Below are positions 1 to 5,677 of a stretch of DNA of 6,398 bases, piece after piece. The translations under genes were made by a program, and so were the position numbers. The notes under the pieces are model-generated. The model made no database searches, was not told where the DNA came from, and was given only the letters and a program-made list of their open reading frames with translations. Within the stretch, counting starts at the first letter, position 1. Each line of letters begins with the position of its first letter. Source of the stretch: an uncultured Opitutales bacterium (GTDB lineage: Bacteria > Verrucomicrobiota > Verrucomicrobiia > Opitutales > UBA2995); NCBI GenBank assembly GCA_937920335.1, contig CALGUT010000204.1:1-6398 (forward strand). The letters run 5' to 3'.

Positions 1-1067
1 ACCCAGCTAAGGTACCAATAGTGTACTGTAGGAGAGAGAAGGATGAGTGCTCCGAAGATAATATATGCGCCTTTAATAGCGTCCGTACTTCGAATTGAAA
101 CTACTAAGACAGTGATTGCGAGCAGCGCCAGCGACAGTTTCGACGCTGATTCTCTGTTTCCGAGAATATCGATAAACAAGTGGTTGATCGATCCATTATG
201 CGACATACTGCTTCCGAAGTGTAGGATCCCGTTAATCAGGTTTGGTATGTCGTTAATGAAGAACAGACAGGGCAACACTAGGGGAACAAGAATCCAAAGG
301 GCTTTGGCTGAGCGATATTTCCAGAAGAGTAGTGGAATTATTAGGACACTCATTAATTTGATCTGAATACTTAACCCGAGAAGAATCCACGCACTGGAGA
401 TCCGGTTTTTGTCGTATAAATAGAGAGCACTAAGCGTAAGGAATATGAAGAGAGAATCGAAATGGGCTTCACCGCTAAATGCTAAGACGGTCAACGGACT
501 CAATGCATAGATAATACTGTTCCTGACCGGAAGATTTCGGTAAACCAGAAACTTCATCAGTATACCAAGGGTAGCGATATCCATGAACCCGAAGAATAGC
601 TTATAGAGCCAGAGATTGTAGCTGATAAGATTGAGTCCTGCGAATAGAGCCAAGGCGAGTGGGGGGTAGGCGGTCTTTTTGTCCTTGTGGTTCATCCCCT
701 CCCAAAAAATGTCTCTATGGGGGCTCCATGCCGGATCATCAGCCGTTCTTGAATAAGGGCTGACCTCTTCGAGTAGAAGTTTACCTTCCCAAAGGTATCG
801 GTTGACATCGTCGCTTGTGGGGAATCCAGCCATCAGGATCCGCGCAAGAACAGCGATACCCAGTATGACGAGGGAAGCCTTTCGCAAGTTAATGTTCGTT
901 GGGAAAAACGCCCAGACCGCTACTCCACTAAAAGCCATGGCCACATAGTAGAAGATGAGTGAATCCGCACCTTCCGCCAGCGTGTCAGTCAGGCCCGCGC
1001 CCAAAGTGAAGGCTAGGAAAACGAGAACGGAAATACTGAATACTGCAGGCCTTAAAAATCGGTTCAC
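1..1067 (-). CDS. GT-C fold membrane glycosyltransferase (GT87/DUF2029-like), 3' end cut by window edge
   Basis: This is an open frame of 355 codons without a stop that continues past the left edge. The start is GTG at 1067-1065, the first possible start after an in-frame TAA at 1079-1077; no clear Shine-Dalgarno is visible. The protein is strongly hydrophobic with many membrane segments (for example about residues 8-28, 36-54, 66-82, 226-247 and 257-271). An acidic first-loop motif SDDVNRYLWEGK (85-96) is followed by YPPLA (134-138), GEAHFD (199-204), a Lys in QIKL (235-238) and SPTVHYWYLSW (345-355). This order resembles polyprenyl-phosphate-sugar-dependent GT-C enzymes such as GT87 mannosyltransferases, where the loop Asp residues are catalytic. 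It would transfer a sugar from a lipid carrier on the outer face of the inner membrane. It starts 12 bases after the GT2 stop, so the two are probably co-transcribed and act on the same glycan. Donor and acceptor cannot be read from the sequence. Other GT-C families (GT39/GT83-like) are possible. Confidence 0.82.
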   Translation of the reverse strand, partial: MNRFLRPAVFSISVLVFLAFTLGAGLTDTLAEGADSLIFYYVAMAFSGVAVWAFFPTNINLRKASLVILGIAVLARILMAGFPTSDDVNRYLWEGKLLLEEVSPYSRTADDPAWSPHRDIFWEGMNHKDKKTAYPPLALALFAGLNLISYNLWLYKLFFGFMDIATLGILMKFLVYRNLPVRNSIIYALSPLTVLAFSGEAHFDSLFIFLTLSALYLYDKNRISSAWILLGLSIQIKLMSVLIIPLLFWKYRSAKALWILVPLVLPCLFFINDIPNLINGILHFGSSMSHNGSINHLFIDILGNRESASKLSLALLAITVLVVSIRSTDAIKGAYIIFGALILLSPTVHYWYLSW

Positions 1068-1079
1068 AAGAGGCGGTTA

Positions 1080-2189
1080 TTAAGCAGCAGCAGTTGCTGC
1101 CTCGGGCTTCTTGATTTTGCCTGTTAGACGACCGATGGTAGTTCCTTGAATCAATCCTAATAATCCGATGTAGCCGAACCCGATCGCGTATATGACGAGG
1201 AATGGTGCGACAAACCATTTGTTCTTTGGAAAGAATTGTGCGACCGAGTACCAGCAGTAGACGCTTAAAAGAATTTCAAGAATCGGCAAAATGGGCATCT
1301 TAACGGTGTAGTTTTTCAGTGCCTTATCGCCACTTTTTGGGGTTCTAATAAATCCACTTTCGAGGCCAATTAGCGCTTCGATGACCGCTCTTGTATTGGA
1401 AATCGCGATACCTATTCCAGTAAACATTAGTATGGGAATTCCAACGAGGCGTTTAGCCCAGTGAATCCCTGTCTGCTTTTGGCTGAACCAATAAAGTGTG
1501 CTTGGAGCGAACGTCGCCAGGCTCATCAAACTACCAATTCCGAGAAATAACCCTGTCGTAATTTTCGACTCAGCGGCTAGAATTACTGGTAACCCCAGGA
1601 TGGCTAATAGCACCATGAAAGGGTGAATCGAATAATGGGTCAGATGAAAATAGGCTTGGACCTTTTGGAAGATGGAGAGATCTGACTTAATAAGGGTGGG
1701 GAATAGTTTAATGGCTGTCTGGATTGAACCCTTCGCCCAACGGAATTGTTGACTCTTAAACGCAGCCACTGATTCAGGTAGTTCCGCTGGGACGACAACG
1801 TCCGGAACAAACGTCGCTTTCCAGCCCGCCAACTGTGCGCGGTAGGACAAGTCCAGGTCCTCGGTCAATGTATCGTGTTGCCAGCCACCGGCATCAACGA
1901 TCGCTTGTTTCCTCCAAATGCCAGCGGTTCCGTTGAAGTTCATATATAAACCGGAGAAGGCGCGTGCGCTTTGTTCGACGATAAAATGTCCGTCAATTCC
2001 CAGTGACTGAGTCCGTGTAAACAATGACTGATCCCTATTGATGTGACCCCACCGAGCTTGTACGAGTCCAACGCCCGGATCGTTTACGAAGAAAGGAATC
2101 ATCCGTTTTAAAAAGTCCTTTTGCGGAACGAAGTCGCTGTCGAATACAGCAAGTAAATCGCCCTTCGCCTGTTGGGTCCCTGCCTCCAA
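1080..2189 (-). CDS. GT2 glycosyltransferase, C-terminal fragment (catalytic core and membrane domain)
   Basis: This 369-codon fragment holds DSD (17-19, the metal/UDP-binding DxD), GHINRD (48-53), FNGTAGIWR (85-93), TEDLD (109-113, with the catalytic-base Asp) and QQFRW (147-151, acceptor binding). About five membrane helices follow, near 187-206, 211-233, 247-268, 300-320 and 327-347. SGFIRTPKSG (278-287) is a motif shared by bacterial cellulose-synthase-like GT2 proteins. The enzyme class polymerises or transfers sugars from UDP- or GDP-sugars and exports the product across the inner membrane. The apparent start is TTG at 2189, which encodes Leu inside the conserved KAGALEAG stretch of the intact protein, so it is not a real start. 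The frame is open and homologous back to 2231. The C-terminus ends in an Ala-rich tail, EAATAAA. Cellulose, glucomannan-like and glycolipid products are all possible; the sequence does not decide. Confidence 0.8.
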   Translation of the reverse strand: MEAGTQQAKGDLLAVFDSDFVPQKDFLKRMIPFFVNDPGVGLVQARWGHINRDQSLFTRTQSLGIDGHFIVEQSARAFSGLYMNFNGTAGIWRKQAIVDAGGWQHDTLTEDLDLSYRAQLAGWKATFVPDVVVPAELPESVAAFKSQQFRWAKGSIQTAIKLFPTLIKSDLSIFQKVQAYFHLTHYSIHPFMVLLAILGLPVILAAESKITTGLFLGIGSLMSLATFAPSTLYWFSQKQTGIHWAKRLVGIPILMFTGIGIAISNTRAVIEALIGLESGFIRTPKSGDKALKNYTVKMPILPILEILLSVYCWYSVAQFFPKNKWFVAPFLVIYAIGFGYIGLLGLIQGTTIGRLTGKIKKPEAATAAA

Positions 2190-2227
2190 AGCTCCAGCTT
2201 TGTAGCCGATGCGGTTGTCCCTCCGAA

Positions 2228-2614
2228 TTACGAAACATCTGCATCTTCGGCTCTTAGGAGTTCAGCGATTTTATCGATATGCTGGGAAGTTTCGTCATTC
2301 GAATCATCTAGGATCTGTATTTCATGCATACCGGGTGGGTAGTCCATCGCTGCGGCTGCGCGCATGACTCTTTCTGCTACATTGAGTTCATTGTAGAGAG
2401 GAATTTGGGTGGTTACTTTTGGAAGCGTTCCAGGGGAATTCCAGATCGCTTTCTGGTCACGCTCAATGGCGGCGTTGATCGCGGCGCCCTTTCGGAACGT
2501 TCTCAGGTATAGCCAGACCACGACATAACAGTTCATTCCGTAGGAGAACAAGAACAGCGATGCTATGAAATAGACTATTATTATGAGTAGGTCTGTCATG
2601 AATGCCTGATTCAA
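2228..2614 (-). CDS. GT2 glycosyltransferase, N-terminal fragment (before frameshift)
   Basis: This 128-codon fragment carries a membrane helix (about residues 8-37), then the start of the GT-A nucleotide-sugar domain: KVTTQIPLYNE (66-76) and the first catalytic aspartate motif ILDDSNDET (101-109), which binds the uridine nucleotide in this family. The longest start is TTG at 2614, directly after an in-frame TAA, with AGGA four bases upstream. ATG at 2599, giving MTDLLIII, is in my view at least as likely as the true start, because it puts the membrane helix at the very N-terminus as in relatives. Translation ends early at TAA 2230-2228. Without the second half this piece lacks the DxD, TED and QxxRW motifs and cannot be an active transferase. 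A 99-base gap separates it from the dehydrogenase gene upstream, with no terminator visible there. Confidence 0.7.
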   Translation of the reverse strand: MNQAFMTDLLIIIVYFIASLFLFSYGMNCYVVVWLYLRTFRKGAAINAAIERDQKAIWNSPGTLPKVTTQIPLYNELNVAERVMRAAAAMDYPPGMHEIQILDDSNDETSQHIDKIAELLRAEDADVS

Positions 2615-2713
2615 TTAATCCTGAGCCATGGCGCTAGGTGATGTCATCGAAACTGTAGTGTATCCGACGGGTGTAGATGCCCATTTATTACAAAGTAAAA
2701 CAAGGCACCCTTA

Positions 2714-3613
2714 TCAATTCTCCGGTAGGCCTGCTCTGCCTTTGAAGGTCAGTTCAGCAACTGCCGATTTGTCTAGCTGACCAAGTCCCAGCGCTTTTAA
2801 TTTCTCGTATTGGTCGAAAGTAGCCTGAGCTAGTGGAAGTGGGATGCCTGCGTCCGTCGCCAATGCTAACGCAATCCCAGAGTCTTTTGCAGCGTGTTCT
2901 GCGGAAAAATAGCAATCGTGATCGCGGTCCAGCATATCTGCTGAGTCTGTTTCCAGAACCCGCGAGTTGGCACCTGTTTGAGAAAATACCTCGCACAACA
3001 TCTTCAGATCGAGCCCCAGCGCATCTCCAAGGCCCAGTCCTTCAGCGAGGGCGGCAGTATTAATATTCATGACCATGTTTACGAGCGCTTTCACCTGGGA
3101 AGCAGTTCCAGCTGGACCGACATAGCTGAGTGATTGGCTAAGGCTATCCAGAAGACTTTTTACAGCGGTGAATACGACCTGGCTTCCCCCGATCATCAAG
3201 TAAAGAGTACCTTGTCTGGCTTGTGGAATACTAGAGGCCATACACGCTTCCAGCGATTGAGCATCGGCTTCGTGACATGCTTCCTCCAATTCAATGTGGA
3301 CCGACGGACTCAACGTTGCACAGTTAATAAAGGTCCTGCCCTCGGCACTGATCAGAAGGTTGTCTCCTTCATTGTGGTAGATGTGCTTCATCGCGGAATC
3401 ATCCGTTACGACGGTAAAAATGATCTCGGAAAGGCGGGTGACATCCTGAAGCTTATCGCAGGATTTTGCCCCGGTTTTTTCAGCAAGATCGGCAGCGACC
3501 TCTTTGTTGAGGTCGTAAACGGCGGCTATCGGGTAGTTACAATCGTGTAGTCTTTGAGCCATGTTGAAGCCCATACGGCCTACACCTACGAATCCAATTT
3601 TAGGTAATGTCAT
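2714..3613 (-). CDS. NAD(P)-dependent beta-hydroxyacid dehydrogenase (3-hydroxyisobutyrate dehydrogenase family)
   Basis: The 299-residue protein is full length for the family. It has an N-terminal Rossmann fold with GFVGVGRMG (7-15, GxGxxG) and a C-terminal all-helical domain. The catalytic Lys is K175 in QVKALVN, with N179 four residues on, and K243-D244 in AAKDSGIALA matches the conserved KD pair. Relatives oxidise 3-hydroxyacids (3-hydroxyisobutyrate, tartronate semialdehyde reduction, D-threonate-type substrates) in the cytosol. D34 after the second strand (AVYDLN) hints at NAD rather than NADP. The substrate-carboxylate motif, usually D-A-P-V-S-G-G, here reads EACMASS (122-128), although GTLYLMIGG (135-143) is normal, so the substrate may be unusual. 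The start is ATG 3613; no good Shine-Dalgarno is present. A possible -10 (TATAAG, minus strand 3654-3649) lies upstream, but no convincing -35. It precedes the GT2 gene by 99 bases; a shared role is not evident. Confidence 0.88.
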   Translation of the reverse strand: MTLPKIGFVGVGRMGFNMAQRLHDCNYPIAAVYDLNKEVAADLAEKTGAKSCDKLQDVTRLSEIIFTVVTDDSAMKHIYHNEGDNLLISAEGRTFINCATLSPSVHIELEEACHEADAQSLEACMASSIPQARQGTLYLMIGGSQVVFTAVKSLLDSLSQSLSYVGPAGTASQVKALVNMVMNINTAALAEGLGLGDALGLDLKMLCEVFSQTGANSRVLETDSADMLDRDHDCYFSAEHAAKDSGIALALATDAGIPLPLAQATFDQYEKLKALGLGQLDKSAVAELTFKGRAGLPEN

Positions 3614-3661
3614 AATGAAGCGGATATTAGTTAAAGTGTGAAGAGGACCTTATAACCTTTC

Positions 3662-3707
3662 ACAAAAAAGAAAAAGGCCGAAATCAGGGAGCTCCCAAAT
3701 TCGGCCT
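3662..3707 (-). terminator. Rho-independent terminator of the sigma-factor operon
   Basis: An 8-bp perfect stem, AGGCCGAA (3675-3682) with TTCGGCCT (3700-3707), encloses a second palindrome GGGAGCTCCC (3687-3696). Read on the minus strand, the stem is followed by the T-rich run TTTTTCTTTTTT (3675-3664). It begins 20 bases after the stop of the DUF3106-like gene. On the plus strand there is no T tract after the stem, so it acts in one direction only. It separates the sigma operon from the dehydrogenase and glycosyltransferase genes. Confidence 0.9.
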
Positions 3708-3727
3708 GGAAAGGTGTAACGTGTCAG

Positions 3728-4174
3728 TCACTTCTTTGCACTCTTCTTGAGCTGCTCAATCTGTTTATCCCATGGCAAGGCTTTGAGCTTGTTTCGCTCA
3801 GAAGTGGATAACTTACGAAGATAATCGAAATAAGTCTTTTTCATTTCCGGACTCAATTCATTCCACCGATCGATGGTTTCCTTGCGTTGCTCCGTGGGCA
3901 TCTTGTTCAGATTCTGTATCCGCTGTAGCGCATTCTTCCGATCCGTAGGAGACATATTCTCGATGGACTCTAAGGTCAACCGAACGCGAGCAAGATCTTC
4001 CTTAGGCATCTTCAATAGTTGCTGCAGATCCGCCAGGTCTTCTTTGCTCGGTTTGGGCTGTGGCTTTTCGTCGGCCGCAAAAAGTGCGGTAGCAGTCGCC
4101 ATGAGTGCGATAAGCATCCACGTGAAAAATCGCTTACCTACGCGTGAATGTGAAAATGGGTGTCGGTTGTTCAT
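3728..4174 (-). CDS. Exported helical DUF3106-like protein of the sigma-factor operon
   Basis: The 148-residue protein has a signal peptide: basic n-region to R15, hydrophobic stretch about 17-32, and likely cleavage after ALFA or ALFAA (33/34). The mature part is highly charged and predicted all helical. It has a loose repeated pattern of a Met/Leu-(S)Pro turn followed by an Arg/Lys-rich helix: KMPKED (55-60), NMSPTDRK (73-80), KMPTEQRK (91-98), ELSPEMKK (106-113) and KLSTSERNK (121-129). That pattern resembles DUF3106 proteins, which in Proteobacteria also follow an ECF sigma gene and a membrane anti-sigma-like gene. The start ATG overlaps the preceding stop (ATGA, 4174-4171), so translation is probably coupled. 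A periplasmic accessory or sensor role for the sigma module is inferred from position; no enzymatic motif is visible. CpxP/Spy-like periplasmic proteins are a looser alternative. Confidence 0.8.
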   Translation of the reverse strand: MNNRHPFSHSRVGKRFFTWMLIALMATATALFAADEKPQPKPSKEDLADLQQLLKMPKEDLARVRLTLESIENMSPTDRKNALQRIQNLNKMPTEQRKETIDRWNELSPEMKKTYFDYLRKLSTSERNKLKALPWDKQIEQLKKSAKK

Positions 4175-4650
4175 GAATCGGCGTCTGCAATAAGGTAATA
4201 TAGAGGAACGGTTTTCTCCAGCTCAATGAGAACTTTAGCCGAACTAAGTGTTTCTTCCAAGTAAAGTAATTCTTCTAAATCCATTTCTGCAAGGTTTGCT
4301 TCAGCTACTTGGGTAGTTATAACTGAAGCGCCGTGGTTCTGCCACGATGTGTAGCTAAAAATTCCAATCAACAAGATCGCAGCGGCCATGCCGCTTTTGA
4401 TCAGCCATCGCATCGCGGGAAACCCGAAGCGCATTGCAGGTTGGCTCTCGATCCTGGCAAGGGTCCTCTCGGTGAAATCAGGGTTGATCTCAGCTAGCTG
4501 ACTGGTCAGGAGTTGTTCGATTTCTTGTTCGTGAATAGGTGAGACTTTGATAAGCGTTCGCTCCACGAAGGTGTCAGTCGACGTGATGGGTTTGCCGGAT
4601 AAAAGGGCATCTAATTCTTCATCAGTAATGCTTCGTTTTCTGTGTTTCAC
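4171..4650 (-). CDS. Single-pass membrane protein, putative anti-sigma factor
   Basis: The 159-residue protein has a charged cytoplasmic N-terminal part (1-84), one membrane helix (about 85-103) and an acidic outer C-terminal part with EMDLEELLYLEETL (122-135). It starts at GTG 4650, overlapping the sigma-factor stop (GTGA), with a strong GGAGGT Shine-Dalgarno at 4662-4657, seven bases upstream. It ends in the ATGA overlap with the next gene. The position directly after an ECF sigma gene and the topology fit an anti-sigma factor that holds the sigma at the membrane. It has no cysteine at all, so it is not a ZAS-domain protein with HxxxCxxC. Its N-terminal part contains a duplicated short motif, FVERTL (28-33) and FTERTL (59-64), about 30 residues apart. 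The function is inferred from context only; I do not recognise a named family. Confidence 0.72.
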   Translation of the reverse strand: MKHRKRSITDEELDALLSGKPITSTDTFVERTLIKVSPIHEQEIEQLLTSQLAEINPDFTERTLARIESQPAMRFGFPAMRWLIKSGMAAAILLIGIFSYTSWQNHGASVITTQVAEANLAEMDLEELLYLEETLSSAKVLIELEKTVPLYYLIADADS

Positions 4651-5276
4651 TGGAGTACCTCCATTTCTGTTTTGAGCTGGGTTCGTGCTCTATGGATCCA
4701 TGTTTTCACTGCATTCTCGCTTGCTTTCATAATTTCAGCGATTTCCTGATAGCTGAGTTGTTGTTGTTTGTAAAGGAGTAGGGCGGAGCGGTGCTTTTCT
4801 GGGAGCTTCCTGATAGCGAGTTGAAATAGTTCTTCAATTTCCTTCAAGCGTCTCTTGATCTCCGGGTCTTCGCTTTGTTCGTAGTGAAATTCTTGTGGGT
4901 CAATGTATTCGACCGGTTTCCGGGTCTTACGGCGAAATTCGTTTAGCAATACACGCCGGGCGATGTGGAAGAGAAACGTCGAAAACTTTGCACGAGCTTC
5001 GTACCGCTCGGCTGCACGATACAGCTTTATAAAAACGAGTTGAGCCAGGTCTTCCGACTCTGTGTAAGATCCCAGAGATCGATAGAAGAAGTTTATTAAC
5101 GGCTTCTTCCACTTATCGATGATCTGACGAAGAGCGTTTTTATCGCCTGCAGCCACCTCGAACATGAGGCGTATATCTTCATCAATCGGGATGGGTATGG
5201 GCTCTGACATCTCCCACTTGCCTAGGGGGCGTGATTGAGGCTGCCAAGAGGATAATGGACTGGCGCAATATTCCAT
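4647..5276 (-). CDS. ECF-type RNA polymerase sigma factor (sigma-70 family)
   Basis: Region 2 covers about residues 38-118, with GDKNALRQIIDKW, then SEDLAQLVFIKLYRAAERYE (core binding and -10 recognition) and FSTFLFHIARRVLLNEFRRK. A charged linker rich in Glu follows (130-148). Region 4 is at about 145-205, with KLPEKHRSALLLY and the helix-turn-helix LSYQEIAEIMKASENAVKTW (174-193) that reads the -35 element. The absence of region 1.1 and 3 makes it an ECF (group 4) factor of RpoE-like type. The start is uncertain. ATG 5276 has AAGGGGA about ten bases upstream. ATG 5210 (MSEPIPIPID) gives a more typical N-terminus, but its GGGAG touches the start codon. The sigma gene leads a three-gene operon with the anti-sigma-like and exported proteins, so it probably directs an envelope-related response. 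Its promoter is presumed in 5277-5480; autoregulation is typical of the family but not shown here. Confidence 0.92.
   Translation of the reverse strand: MEYCASPLSSWQPQSRPLGKWEMSEPIPIPIDEDIRLMFEVAAGDKNALRQIIDKWKKPLINFFYRSLGSYTESEDLAQLVFIKLYRAAERYEARAKFSTFLFHIARRVLLNEFRRKTRKPVEYIDPQEFHYEQSEDPEIKRRLKEIEELFQLAIRKLPEKHRSALLLYKQQQLSYQEIAEIMKASENAVKTWIHRARTQLKTEMEVLQ
4657..4662 (-). promoter_or_regulatory. Strong ribosome binding site deciding the GTG start of the anti-sigma-like gene
   Basis: GGAGGT on the minus strand lies seven bases before GTG 4650-4648, inside the last codons of the sigma gene. It is the best Shine-Dalgarno in the window and supports the non-ATG start and efficient independent translation of the putative anti-sigma protein. 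Confidence 0.8.
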
Positions 5277-5483
5277 GTTCTATGAATCCCCTTCTTCCTC
5301 TTTAAGTTACAGAAAATCACATAAATCTGCACCTATCATATTGGTAAATAAGAGGCTTATGAAATTGGCTGATATGAGCGGTAAAAATTGGGAAGAACCT
5401 GTGAGTATTTTGTGGGGAAATTTTAAAATCGGCTACAGTCAGGGACTTAGGTACTTTTCGCGTATGTGAATAACTAAAATCCA

Positions 5484-5512
5484 TTGACACAAGATATAGG
5501 GGTTCCCATAAC
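5484..5512 (+). promoter_or_regulatory. Predicted sigma-70 promoter of nrdB
   Basis: A perfect -35 TTGACA (5484-5489) is followed after exactly 17 bases by CATAAC (5507-5512), four of six matches to TATAAT. This predicts a start of transcription near 5519. It points at nrdB and overlaps the first NrdR-like box, as expected for a repressed nrd promoter. Confidence 0.65.
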
Positions 5513-5534
5513 TTTCCCCCACAACATATGGGGG
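5487..5534 (+). promoter_or_regulatory. Pair of NrdR-box-like operators upstream of nrdB
   Basis: Box 1, ACACAAGATATAGGGG (5487-5502), and box 2, CCACAACATATGGGGG (5519-5534), share the pattern CACAA-S-ATAT-R-GGGG and start 32 bases apart, about three helical turns. NrdR boxes known upstream of nrd genes are about 16-bp imperfect palindromes (roughly acaCwAtATaTwGtgt) in tandem at about 31-32 bases. By eye box 1 matches about 13 of 16 positions and box 2 about 11. Box 1 overlaps the -35 and spacer; box 2 lies at the predicted transcription start. NrdR is the zinc-finger/ATP-cone repressor that senses (d)ATP. Its gene is not in the window. Confidence 0.7.
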
Positions 5535-5677
5535 ATGGTCGGATTTGTCAGTCCTAACTTAGCCCATCACCTAATCAGTCTCTATCAACCGTCCCTTTTC
5601 CTTAGGGATTCCTTGCTTCTACGAATTCTTTAATCTGAACCACACTCAGAGCCTGTCTCTGTTTCTTTCTTACTCTA

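Larger units (their letters stand above)
1080..2614 (-). pseudogene. Cellulose-synthase-like GT2 glycosyltransferase gene, interrupted by a one-base frameshift
   Basis: Two reading frames together make one complete processive GT2 enzyme. The first frame runs to ...LRAEDADVS and stops at TAA 2230-2228. The homologous continuation VIRRDNRIGYKAGALEAG lies in another frame from GTA at 2231-2229. Inserting one base near 2231-2234 joins them without gap or overlap and gives a 506-residue protein from ATG 2599 (511 from TTG 2614), the usual family length. The joined protein has an N-terminal membrane helix, a cytosolic GT-A domain with the full D, DxD, TED and Q(Q)xRW set, and about five C-terminal membrane helices. 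No canonical slippery heptamer (X XXY YYZ) lies at the junction (GAT GTT TCG TAA), so programmed frameshifting is unlikely. A sequencing or assembly error, or a recent inactivating deletion, is more likely. All motifs on both sides are intact, which argues for an error or a very young mutation. Confidence 0.75.
5277..5677. other. Divergent control region between the sigma operon and nrdB
   Basis: No convincing gene lies in these 401 bases. The left part (5277-5480) is AT-rich and should contain the leftward promoter of the sigma operon. The best -10 candidate is TATGAT on the minus strand at 5340-5335, without a good -35, so this is weak. The right part has the rightward nrdB promoter with two NrdR-like boxes (5484-5534) and then a leader of about 160 bases to the nrdB ATG. 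In the leader only a weak 5-bp hairpin (TCCCT/AGGGA, about 5592-5608) is visible. No riboswitch was recognised. Confidence 0.6.

Noticed and set aside
43..366. Plus-strand open frame of 107 codons
   Set aside because: It lies antisense to the GT-C gene, whose minus-strand frame is open for 355 codons and has clear family motifs; the plus-strand translation resembles nothing and lacks a ribosome site.
2228..2234. Programmed -1 frameshifting at the GT2 junction
   Set aside because: The junction GAT GTT TCG TAA has no X XXY YYZ heptamer, slipping would not give good re-pairing, and no supporting stem-loop was seen; an indel is simpler.
2615..2713. Possible terminator or promoter between the dehydrogenase and GT2 genes
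   Set aside because: Only a 3-bp GGG/CCC pairing and scattered AT-rich hexamers with wrong spacing are visible.
3134..3550. Plus-strand open frame of 138 codons
   Set aside because: It is a shadow of the dehydrogenase gene, which carries all family motifs on the opposite strand.
3873..4193. Plus-strand open frame of 106 codons
   Set aside because: It lies antisense to the exported DUF3106-like protein and has no start signal or family pattern.
5335..5340. TATGAT as -10 of a leftward sigma-operon promoter
   Set aside because: The hexamer is good, but no acceptable -35 lies 16-18 bases upstream, so it was not listed as a separate promoter.
5275..5469. Plus-strand open frame of 64 codons between the sigma operon and nrdB
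   Set aside because: The composition is that of AT-rich intergenic DNA, no Shine-Dalgarno or recognisable protein pattern is present, and it lies where the sigma-operon promoter is expected.
5592..5608. Hairpin in the nrdB leader as a regulatory element or terminator
   Set aside because: The stem is only 5 bp with a 7-base loop and no T tract, which is within what chance gives.
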